Notes under the pieces: model-generated
The model's input: the letters and a program-made list of their open reading frames with translations, nothing else
What the model was told of the DNA's origin: nothing
Databases searched by the model: none
Shown: positions 55,323 to 64,000 of the stretch, piece after piece
How positions within the stretch are numbered: position 1 is the stretch's first letter
How the letters are laid out: each line of letters begins with the position of its first letter
NCBI GenBank assembly: GCA_030323885.1
Contig: CM059196.1
Span: 43,423,798-43,487,797, forward strand
Direction: 5' to 3'
From: Branchipolynoe longqiensis
Lineage: Eukaryota; Annelida; Polychaeta; Phyllodocida; Polynoidae
Length of the DNA stretch: 64,000 nucleotides
Translations under genes and position numbers: made by a program

Positions 55323-55706
55323 TCAAAGACCCTATAATACTGAGACGGATTACTCCCTATCTCTCCCATGGTAATGTAAATTTCGCAGTGCGACCTTGTG
55401 GTGGGTTTGATCAGCCCAGCTCTGGTTGGTGTTTCACATGTAAACACATACAATTACATTATACATGAGATAGGTAAGTATGAATACACATTAATATGAA
55501 ATTGCTATGAACAAATACACATCATCATCAGCATCGTCATCATCATCGCCATCATCACACATCTTTCACATTCATATATATATTTATACATATAATATAG
55601 CACCTGTTTAACCAAGAGAATAGCCAGGGCACCAAGTGGTAGGTTTGATCATTTTGATTACACAATGCAGGCTGAGTGAGCCGTCTTAGTATTATAGAGT
55701 CTTTGA
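55323..55706. mobile_element. TIR element (E17) nested in M11
   Basis: 384 bp. The ends TCAAAGACCCTATAATACTG and TCAAAGACTCTATAATACTA (read inward) are flanked by ATGAG (55318-55322 and 55707-55711). Includes a (CAT)n tract. The 5-bp target duplication sets it apart from the E series. Confidence 0.75.
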
Positions 55707-55794
55707 ATGAGAATCTAAGTTGGATATATAGGATCAAATCTAAATAACCGTTTCCATTTCTAAAGTTTGATGATTTCATCGGACTATGCAACTT

Positions 55795-56155
55795 CAATAC
55801 ATGCACGATGCACTGATTCTTGTCTAAGATAATCAGCATTATGGCATCATTCATGTATCAAAAGGACAATTCTGAATTCAATGTTGTCCTGAGCAGTAGG
55901 GGTCTTGTCATCGTTGGAGCAATCAAATGAGACAAAAAGAGCTTGTGTATTTAAAAATTGTTCGCAGATGGCAGTTTGTGGCCAATCACATGAGTCTCAG
56001 AAGACAGGTGCTACTGTATAAAAGTGAGATCCACATAATGCATTATATATCACATTATATAACATGCGTAATGCATTATTATATATCACATTATATATTA
56101 TATATTAGGTACTCATCTAACTGACATACAGCGGAGATACCACGCGTATAAGAAG
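55795..56155. other. unique sequence, no recognised feature
   Basis: AT-rich, with TATATCACATTATATA-type repetition at about 56040-56110. Confidence 0.4.
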
Positions 56156-56159
56156 TGGT

Positions 56160-56425
56160 TGGTTGGTTGTTGGAGCTTTACGTCCTGGCAACATCTAAGG
56201 TCATATCAGGATGGAATAAGAACTGATCCTCAGGTGTCGATATCAAATGTGACTACCTTCTGTTGTGCCACAGTATCCTGATAGGCCTACTGAGTCAACC
56301 AGTCTTTGTCGCTATCCTGTATGCAGTGACAAATGTTTCTTTTTTACGCTGCCGAGGGATTGATTATCGTGACCTGCCGCGCTGGAAGTCGACGCCCTAC
56401 CAACTTAATCATCTCATCCAGAGGT
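56160..56425 (-). mobile_element. SINE-1, diverged
   Basis: The tail is present as CTTTACGTCCTGGCAACATC on the plus strand. The head end is degraded near 56420. Confidence 0.6.
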
Positions 56426-56540
56426 ACTAGATTGGTACCTATGACTGATATAATGGCGTTTGTGCGATAACGGTTTTGTGGGTGTTTTTATTTTTACAAC
56501 CCATAGTTACCTGCCGGTAATCGCAAGGCGTTGGCCAAAG

Positions 56541-57032
56541 CCGGTGTCGCAGCTTCCGCCGTCCGCCAGTTTCTGCGGTACGCCTACATTCAAATGCATT
56601 GTCAATGGCCGTGAGCAATCTTCATACAGAGAAAGTGAAATATCTCTAAAACCACACCACCTAGAAACAAATCACTTGGTACACATATAGAAAATATCTT
56701 GACCAAAAAGATCATATTAAATTTATAAGGTTAGGGTTCGTGATTTCTATTAATTTTGAATAAAACTAATGTTTTGCACTGCGCGTACCGTCAAACTCAA
56801 GGCATTGTCAATGGTCATGAGCAATCTTCATACAGAAAATACAGAAAAAGTGAAATATCTCTAAAACCACACCACCTAGAAACAAATCGCTTGGTACACA
56901 TATAGAAAACATCTTTACCAAAAACATTATATGAAATTTATAAGGTTAGTGACGATGCTGTTCGATTTTGACGCATGCGCAGAAGCGATGCGTACCGCGG
57001 AAACTGGCGGACCCCGGAAACTGCGACACCGG
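56541..57032. mobile_element. TIR element, CCGGTGTCGCAG family (E10)
   Basis: The ends CCGGTGTCGCAG are inverted. Subterminal CCGCCAGTTTC blocks are also inverted. The interior has two tandem copies (about 206 bp) starting GGCATTGTCAATGG. Related to 60858-61403. Confidence 0.7.
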
Positions 57033-57109
57033 CCCTGTTATTGACACACATGAGAACGTGGTGGGATTCGGCCAAGGCAATGTGTAATCTTATTAAGAGA
57101 TGATTGTTT

Positions 57110-57362
57110 GTTGTATCGACGGCCTTTAACAGTAGACACTGATGGTAACTTTATCATGCTGCTCCATTGGGAGACAAGGCCACCGACACCGTGACTTGAT
57201 ATCCCACCCAGTCACATTATCCTAATACTAAGCCGACTAGTTCTTGTCCTGTCCTCGTAATGCCAGGTTAAATCTTCTCAAGTATCGACAGTCATTGGAC
57301 TTACTAGGCCGAAGCCTCAACCTCCTGCCTGAGAAGCAAGCCAACGCTCTTACCAATTCAGT
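57110..57362 (-). mobile_element. SINE-1 copy, minus strand
   Basis: Body read as AGTCACATTATCCTAATACT and the head end at about 57350. It lies head to head with the next copy. Confidence 0.6.
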
Positions 57363-57365
57363 TGA

Positions 57366-57680
57366 CCGGGAACGGTGGCCGAATCGGTAGAGTGGGGGCC
57401 TCCCGTGCGAAAGATCGAGAGTTCAGTTCCCGGTCGAGTCAAACTAATGACTTATAAAATTGATACTTGTCACTTCCTAACCAGGCACTCGGCAGTATTA
57501 GGATAGGGAAAGGACTGGTTGGCTTAGTGTCCAGATAATATGACTGAGTGGGATATCGGGTCATGATGCCACTGGACTGGCTGCACTATAAAGTCACCAT
57601 GAGTGCACAGTGTCACAACTCGGTACCCATCCTGATATGACCTTAGATGTTGCCAAGACATAAAGCTCCAACTTCCAACC
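57366..57680 (+). mobile_element. SINE-1, full length
   Basis: Head ACGGTGGCCGAATCGGTAGA, B box AGTTCAGTTCCCGG, tail ATGACCTTAGATGTTGCCAA. Confidence 0.8.
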
Positions 57681-58077
57681 AACCAATTCGGTTGCAATGT
57701 CTATGTAGATTGACATGTATGTGTGTGTTTGAGGTCATGTGCAAGTGCGCATGTCCACATGCGCATGCGTGTAAGAGTGTGAACAGACCATTAGTGTCCA
57801 GATAATATGACTGAGTGGGATATCGGGTCATGATGCCGCCTGACTGATTTCCCAGTGGGCCAGCACTATAAAGTCACCATGAGTGCACAGTGTCACAACT
57901 CGGTACCCATCCTGATATGACCTTAGATGTTGCCAGGACGTAAAGCTTCAACTTCCAACCAACCAACCAATTCGGTTGCAATGTCTACGTTGATTGACAT
58001 TTATGTGTGTGTTTGAGGTCATGTGCAAGTGCGAATTTCCACACGCGCATGCGTGTAAGAGTGTGAACAGACCATTA
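57524..58077 (+). repeat. tandem duplication of SINE-1 3' half plus flank
   Basis: TTAGTGTCCAGATAATATGA starts at 57524 and again at 57791 (period 267). Both copies run into GTGTGAACAGACCATTAGT. Confidence 0.85.
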
Positions 58078-58112
58078 GTATGCGCATGCGCATGCGCATG
58101 CACATGCGCAAC
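58078..58112. repeat. GCGCATGC array
   Basis: Four or five overlapping GCGCATGC/ACATGCGC words at the end of the duplication; the word matches the NRF1 core. Confidence 0.6.
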
Positions 58113-58254
58113 AACCTATTGTATGTGGATCGTGCCACAAAGACTTCACCTCGTCCTGAAGAGTATGAGAGATAGGTACTTAGTCCGACAGTGTTAGTCC
58201 TCTGGGCAAATAATATACCTTTACCCCATTGCATGCGCAGCGAGCCGCTTCCCT

Positions 58255-58615
58255 CATCAATAGTTCTTGCCACTGCCACGAGAGGGTGTGTTGGTGGTGG
58301 AAATCCTCTACAAGACCTTTCCCACAGAGCATGCCGCGTAGTGAGTTGTTATCAATAACATAATTTTTGTTGTCAGACAAGGATTGATGGTGGAAATCTT
58401 CTATAAGGCCTTTTCGACAGAGCTTGCTGCATGGTGAGCCCCTCTCCACAACTGAAGTTCTTGCCACTGCCAACAGAGGTCCGGTTGGTCATGGAAATCT
58501 TATATATAAGACCTTTTCTACAGAGTATGCTGCATAACGACCTGCTATCCACCACATTAGTTCTTGACTCTGCCGCCAGAGCACTGGGTTGGTGGTGGAA
58601 ATCGTCTATTAATAG
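58255..58615. repeat. minisatellite of about 115-bp units
   Basis: Three units, each with TTCTTGCCACTGCC and GGTGGAAATCTTCTATAAG-like text; same family as 42620-42915. Confidence 0.75.
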
Positions 58616-58853
58616 TATTATGTCCCACTTGTGTGATCATTAATGGCTTACTTATTTTCTCTCCATCTAGCTCTCTCTCGCTCTTTCTCTCTCTCTCTCA
58701 TACCGATGTCAACCGACCCTAATGTCTTTATCAATCCGAAAACAAGTCTATTCAGACTTATCCATGATAGGCAGTATAAATCTTCAAGAAATATATATTT
58801 TTTTTAATCCGGCAATCAACTGATAGAGATGAGAGTTTTGTAAAGCGTGCATT

Positions 58854-59432
58854 CCTTACACACGGTATGCGGTATGCGGCATGTGGCATGCAGTATGCGA
58901 ATGGCATGATTCCTTCTATGCGGTATGCGCATGCGGCACATGACTGGCTATATTTAAAAAATATAAATAAACAAGTATACTCAATACTGCACTGTATATG
59001 ACCTAATATGGCATTTATATCTATGTACCTCTTGGTACATCACATGGGGGTTCCTACCTTTATAATTACCAAATTATAGATAAGTATTCATATTTTTGTG
59101 GCTATGGTAGCATTTTTACCAACCCGAACCCCCACCACCACCACTACCATATGTTTCCCCTCCGCACCCCTGTGTGTGACCGTTCCGTAATGATCAGTCG
59201 CCTCTCCTAGTCTAAAACTAATGGACAAGTGTGACTGAGGTTTCTATTCGCATACCGTGTGCCGCATGCCGCATGCCACACCGATCGCTACAGGGACCGA
59301 TCGAGTTGCCGCATTCGCATTCGCATTCGCATACCGCGTGTAAGGAATGTAGCCCATAAGCTTCAAGGCATTTTGATTTTTTGTCGCATTCGCATACCGC
59401 ATACCGCATGCCGCGTGTAAGGAATGTACCCT
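58854..59432. mobile_element. TIR element related to E8 (E9)
   Basis: The ends CATTCCTTACACACGG (left) and the complement of CCGCGTGTAAGGAATG (right) are flanked by TAA (58851-58853 and 59433-59435). The interior holds an inverted piece of the E8 308-bp unit (GGGGTTCCTACCTTTATAAT) without tandem amplification. Confidence 0.75.
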
Positions 59433-59464
59433 TAAGTCTTTGCATTGAAAAAAAAAGAGGCTTA

Positions 59465-59780
59465 TTTGGGCTTTGCGTCCTAGCATCATCCTAGCGCATA
59501 TGAGGGCGGGTTCCGACTTGTGTCAGGGCACACTCATGTCAGCTTTATAGTGCAATACCACCTCTGTGTCGCCTAGACCAAGACCCGATTTTCCATTCAG
59601 TCATATTATTATTACACTGATCAATGCAGTCCTTGTCCTATCCAGTAATTCCCAGTGCAAGGTAAGGTAGTGACATATATCCATTTTGTAAGTCATTGGT
59701 TTGACTCGACCGGGTATTGATCCCTCGAGACTAGTAACTTGGAAAAATGGGCTACCTGCTCTACCTACTTGGCCATCCTT
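59465..59780 (-). mobile_element. SINE-1, diverged full length
   Basis: Plus-strand text GCGTCCTAGCATCATCCTAG (tail) to TTGACTCGACCGGG (B-box side) and the head near 59770. Confidence 0.65.
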
Positions 59781-59853
59781 TCCGGTCAGTTCAAAACGAG
59801 GCTGTTGGTAATAGAGAGTGCATTCACAGACAACCTGACTGGGATCAGAGTAA

Positions 59854-60300
59854 AGGCCCGGTCACATACACATCAGTGGATGCAGTAGAACGTAGTGGAG
59901 GCTAACGTAGTTGAACGTAGTTGAATGTAGTTGAACGTACCGGCATCCATTCTTCTCCGTCATGCTAACTTGGTAATAACGTGGGTGGGCCGTGAGTTCC
60001 GATTTAATTTTAGGACATGTTCAAAAGAGAGCTACGTTAGAGGCTAACATACTGTGGCTAAGTCTCCGTACTCTTAATGTACTCTAGCATACTCTAGCGT
60101 ACTTTAGCATACTTGGACGTAGTTGACTGTAGTGCAGGCTAATGTATGTTGAACATAGTTGAACATAGTTGAACATAGTTGAACGTAGTTGAACGTACTT
60201 GAACATACTTGAACATACTTGAACGTACCGGCATCCATCCCGTAACGTATTTATCCATACTAAAACCTGGCATACCCTAAAGTTTTTCACCGTAGTTTAA
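59854..60300. mobile_element. TIR element, right end lost (E15)
   Basis: The left end AGGCCCGGTCACATACAC follows TAA. The interior is iterated GAACGTAGTTGAACGTA words. It gives way to LINE sequence without a matching right end. Confidence 0.6.
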
Positions 60301-60329
60301 CATACTTACACTAAAATATAGTTCTTACA

Positions 60330-60720
60330 CTCTACACTAAAACAAAGTTCAAAGTTTCACTAATCGCCTATAAAGCTATCAACGGTAAAGGACACAGAAT
60401 AACTATGCAGTCTTTTGTCCCTCAAACAGTCATCCCAAACTCTCAGATCATTTAGTTAGATATTTTTGCACATCCCTGTATCTAGACTTAAATCCTACAA
60501 CAATTGTGCCTTCTGTGTGGCAGGCTCCACTTTATGGAATAGGTTGTCAGAGAATATTGGGAAAGCAGTATCACTTAATGACACTATTATTATTAAATAC
60601 CTGTCTTTGACCATGATCCTTTCAGTAACTCTTAGATTACCAAGCCAGTCTCGGTAACAACAACATTCCAACATTGTTTTTTCTCGTGTGCTTTTTGTTG
60701 TCGTTAATTTTAATGTCATT
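60330..60720 (+). mobile_element. LINE 3' coding remnant
   Basis: FKVSLIAYKAINGKG and AFCVAGSTLWNRLSENI in separate frames match the C-terminal end of L2/CR1/Rex-type reverse transcriptases. Frames are broken. Confidence 0.6.
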
Positions 60721-60857
60721 GTCAAATTAGTTTTTTAAATAAAAACATAATATTTAAATTGGTTTGTATGTGCTTGTCATAAGAATTGAAATTTAATGAC
60801 GGTTTAATTGAGGAAATTGCTTAAAATATAATGGAAATGGACTGAGTTAGAGGGGAC

Positions 60858-61403
60858 CCGGTGTCGCAGTTTCAGTTCTCCACCAGTTTCAGTTCTCCAC
60901 CTCGTCAAGGCATTGTCAATGGTCGTGAGCAATCTTCATACAGAAAAAGTGAAAAATCTCTAAAACCACACCACCTAAAAACAAATCGCTTGGTACACAT
61001 ATAGAAAACATGTTTACCAAAAAGATTATATTCAATTGATATGGTTAGGGTTCTGGATTTCTATTAATTTTGACAAATCTTTTGCACTGCACATACCGTC
61101 AAACTCACGGCATTGTCAATGGTCGTGAGCAATCTTCATACAGAAAAAGTGAAATATCTCTAAAACCACACCACCTAGAAACAAATCGCTTGGTACACAT
61201 ATAGAAAACATGTTTACCGAAAAGATTCTATTAAATTTATATTGACGCAGTGACAGTATGAGGCAGCGATTTGCGGCGATCGGCGACGGTTTGAATCTGG
61301 CTCGATGTTGACACGTGAGCAGACGATGCTGTTCGATTTTGACGCATGCTCAGACGCGATGTGGAGAACTGAAACTGGTGGAGAACTGAAACTGCGACAC
61401 CGG
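60858..61403. mobile_element. TIR element, CCGGTGTCGCAG family (E11)
   Basis: The ends CCGGTGTCGCAGTTTCAGTT are inverted for about 40 bp, including a duplicated CAGTTTCAGTTCTCCAC. The interior has two tandem copies (period about 200) starting GGCATTGTCAATGG at 60909 and 61109. Confidence 0.75.
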
Positions 61404-61505
61404 CCGGACGCTGGATGAGGGAATGTGGTTATGTACTTGATAGCACAGACAGTAGGTCTCCAGGTCGCTGCAACTCCAGTGCCAGTCACAAGCTTAACAC
61501 ACCTG

Positions 61506-61819
61506 GGCCGCGTTCAGGGTCCGTCTCGGAGGCGCCTCAGCGACGGGCTTGACGTCACGCTAGTCTGAACGGATTTAGCTGTTGGCCACCTCGAAAATGG
61601 TGGCCTCCATAGGCGGCGGCCATTTGCAATGGAAAAGCTGCGCTCTGATTGGATGAAATCACTGAATAACAGCGGCCATTTTCGAGGCGCTTTTCATCTC
61701 CAGTCTGAAAAGGGAGGCGTCGCCGAGACGTCGCCGAGACGCACCCTGAGCGCAAATAGACCAAAAAGCATCGCTGAGATGTCTCCGAGGCGCCTCCGAG
61801 ACGGACCCTGAATGTGGCC
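61506..61819. mobile_element. TIR element with CTG target duplication (E6)
   Basis: 314 bp, ends GGCCGCGTTCAGGGTCCG and GGCCACATTCAGGGTCCG, inverted for about 32 bp. CTG lies at 61503-61505 and 61820-61822. Confidence 0.75.
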
Positions 61820-61929
61820 CTGGACTCAGTTATAACTAATGAGGGTTCCAAGCCTGAGAAGCTATTTCAGATAGCACCGACAACAGCAGCATTGACAAGG
61901 CTGAAACCAATTTGGTTTGACAAGATTTG

Positions 61930-61985
61930 GTTGTTTGTTGGAGTCTTACGTCCTGACAACATCTAAGGTCATATCAGGATTGGGC
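61930..61985 (-). mobile_element. SINE-1 3' tail fragment
   Basis: TTACGTCCTGACAACATCTA on the plus strand; adjoins a LINE remnant. Confidence 0.6.
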
Positions 61986-61994
61986 TTGACAGGA

Positions 61995-62420
61995 GTATTT
62001 CTCTCAGCTCCAAGATATGACTGATGTGCTCCTTTGTCACATTCACCTTTGTCTCTGCTTGTGAATCATGGACCTGCGCTGCAGAGTTCCAAAGAAGAAA
62101 TCAAACCATGGAAATGAGATGTTACCGGAAGATACTACGCACCTCATACAAAGACCATGTTACCAATGAGGAGGTCCATAACAAGATCCAGCAGGCGATT
62201 GGGCCACACAAAGATCTCCTGACAATCGCAGAGAGATGCAAACTGCAGTGGTATGGCCATATTTCACATTCATCGGGTCTGGCCAAAAACATCTTGCAAA
62301 GGGAGCAAATCCCAAAGGGCAGTGGAAAACAAGGACAACTGGAGAAAAGTGAATAAAGCAGGAGAAAACTGGTTGTAAAGACATCTGTGGTGCCCCAACA
62401 ACCCTCACGGCTAAGAGATT
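61995..62420 (+). mobile_element. RTE-like LINE, C-terminal remnant
   Basis: ACESWTCAAEFQRRN, MEMRCYRKILRTSYKDHVTN, GPHKDLLTIAERCKLQWYGH and, past a frame break, SRLRD near 62415 are the C-terminal region of a non-LTR reverse transcriptase ORF. 5' truncated and shorter than the 13.4-kb copy; a different subfamily. Confidence 0.75.
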
Positions 62421-62576
62421 AATCATGATAACGATGTAACCACACTCACTTTCGGGTTAGTAGTAAATGTATAGAGATTTAGGTATAAGCAGACACATTA
62501 TATATTTAATAATATGTGTATACATGATTGCACCATACATAATTTCGCTAGGTATGGGAGCAAAAAAGAAAGTTTG

Positions 62577-62905
62577 TTTTATTTAACGATGACTCTAGAG
62601 TATATTGATTTTTATCATCAGCTATTGGACATCAAACATATGGTCATTCTGACATATTTCTTTGGAGGAAACCCGCTGCCGCCACATAGGCTACTCTTTC
62701 CAATAAGCAGCAAGGGGTCTTTTATATGCACTTTCCCATAGACGAGACAGCACATACAACAGCATTTGATGAACTGGTTGTGGACCACTGGTTGGAATGG
62801 AAAATATCCCAAACTGCAAATGTGTCCACTGAGCAGGATCGATCGCATGACCCACACTTTCACAGGTGGACACTCTACTGCCTGATCTACGTCCCGCTCC
62901 AGGTA
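62577..62905 (-). mobile_element. SINE-2, mollusc-type SINE
   Basis: Parallel to 41577-41910: CAGCTATTGGACATCAAACA, AGCAAGGGGTCTTTTATATG, head near 62890 with the B box as GGATCGATCGC on the plus strand. Confidence 0.75.
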
Positions 62906-63483
62906 TGGGAGCCGACAATACAAAATTACCAGTGCAGGCTAACCACTGCTAAATATACACCATTGAATACATGCTTGATCAAAGTTGTTATCCTATTTGT
63001 GGGGAGTGGTAAGCTAACTAAATTGACTAACTTCTTTTAAATCATGTATTTAATTTTGCAGCATCTAGATACATCTCTTTTGTTTTGTGTTGGGTAGGGG
63101 AGGGGGCCGGCTGACTAAATATAGCTAAAAATGTAGTTTCTGTGGCAACTCATATCACTATAGCGACATAGCTAATGCTATTTTAACACACCATGTGTCC
63201 AGATCATGCACTGCCATTCCACTGACTGCACTCTGTCGCATGCTATGAACACGCAATCATTATAAAAAACAATATAAAAATTATGTATAAATATAGAGCA
63301 GTGTTGAATAATGGGGACAAGCCAGTGAACGTTGGATGAGTAGATATAATCTCTAGCAAGGGAGTGTTGGCCTTGCCGTACAAATGTAGCAAATCACCCG
63401 ATATGTTTCAGTAGCCCAACTACCATGATACTATAACCATACCCACTAATATCGGTTAACCTGTCGAAACTACCATACGCATA
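62906..63483. other. unique sequence, no recognised feature
   Basis: No exon or repeat recognised. Confidence 0.4.
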
Positions 63484-63532
63484 CCCCGTACTGATATGAC
63501 CTTGGATGTTGCCAGGACGTAACACCCCAACC
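63484..63532 (+). mobile_element. SINE-1 3' tail fragment
   Basis: TGATATGACCTTGGATGTTG followed by CCAGGACGTAACACC. Confidence 0.65.
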
Positions 63533-64000
63533 ACCCAACCCACCATACACATACCACTGACCAATCACACACCATTGTCCTCCTAAACCACAATAGAGCT
63601 AACGCTGAAACACATTTACAATATTGAAAACTATCTCTGAACCACATCTAACCACAAACTACCAGGAATGTTGAAGCATTATGTCTGCTGTATATCTATC
63701 TAGATTTGGCGAACTATGCCTACAACCTAAAACACTATGTAAAACACTCATAAACACAGAATAATTGCTGGATTTCATTCAATTTGTTTATGTATTCAAG
63801 TATTCAAGTATTATCTGCATCTGCATTCAAAATAATGTGTACTGTCAGGGGCGTAGCTAGACCTTTAACGATGTGTACTCCTAATTTCGGCAGGGGGTTT
63901 AGGGGGCCGCTTAAGCTTAAGCTGGCAGATTTTACACATTTTAGACTTGAGTTTTCGACACTCCGGACTACTACATGCCTCCTCTCTCTCTCTCTCTCTT
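63533..64000. other. unique sequence ending in (TC)n
   Basis: Nothing recognised until a (CT)n microsatellite at 63980-64000, which runs to the window edge. Confidence 0.5.

Larger units (their letters stand above)
54666..55791 (-). mobile_element. TTAA-type MITE split by two elements (M11)
   Basis: Pieces at 54666-54704, 55101-55322 and 55707-55791 join into one reverse-oriented M copy ending CATCGGACTATGCAACTTC. It shares the TTAA at 54662-54665 with M10. Gaps are E2 and E17. Confidence 0.65.

Overview
This is eukaryotic, metazoan nuclear DNA: intron-split host exons with GT/AG borders sit in a sea of transposable elements, SINEs, MITEs and minisatellites. The repeat content (a tRNA-derived SINE of the type common in mollusc genomes, an RNase H-bearing non-LTR element with CAAT tails, DIRS/Ngaro-type elements) suggests a marine lophotrochozoan, perhaps a mollusc. 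That is inference; no species can be named.

Only two host genes can be supported, both on the minus strand. (1) SPAG6, an armadillo-repeat protein of the motile-cilium central apparatus. Six coding exons run from the start codon at 12288 down to position 7, about 335 codons, and the C-terminal third lies off the left edge. Its introns carry a broken I-like LINE, a tandem duplication and a gag-only DIRS-like element. (2) The 3' part of a gene at 24060-26609. A cysteine-rich chitin-binding-like (CBM14-like) exon is spliced to one long terminal exon rich in Tyr, Ser, Gln, Gly and Arg. It looks like a secreted matrix protein.

Layout. 1-12.5 kb: SPAG6 and its intronic elements. 12.8-20.5 kb: minisatellite, RTE-like LINE, then a SINE broken by a solo LTR and by a 2.9-kb palindromic fold-back element, then a GC-rich block that may be a promoter. 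20.5-24 kb: AT-rich DNA with MITEs. 24-26.6 kb: the CBM14-like gene. 29.15-34.15 kb: a decayed DIRS/Ngaro-type element (gag, RT, RNase H, tyrosine recombinase) with split direct repeats. 35-38.8 kb: three terminal-inverted-repeat (TIR) elements and a 1.7-kb satellite. 39-64 kb: almost entirely repeats.

The most unusual content is a set of about a dozen non-autonomous TIR elements (named E1 to E17 below; E10, E11, E12 and E17 are separate types). Most are flanked by a 3-bp target duplication, TAA or TTA (two by CAG or CTG), as in PIF/Harbinger transposons. Many are built from a short word iterated inward from the ends, so that the element folds back on itself. Two of them (25760-26306 and 50765-51498) share a core but have unrelated ends. 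A second MITE family (M copies) targets TTAA. Several nested insertions with visible target duplications give a relative order of events.

All coordinates and target duplications were read by eye. Family names rest on motif recognition, not on database searches.
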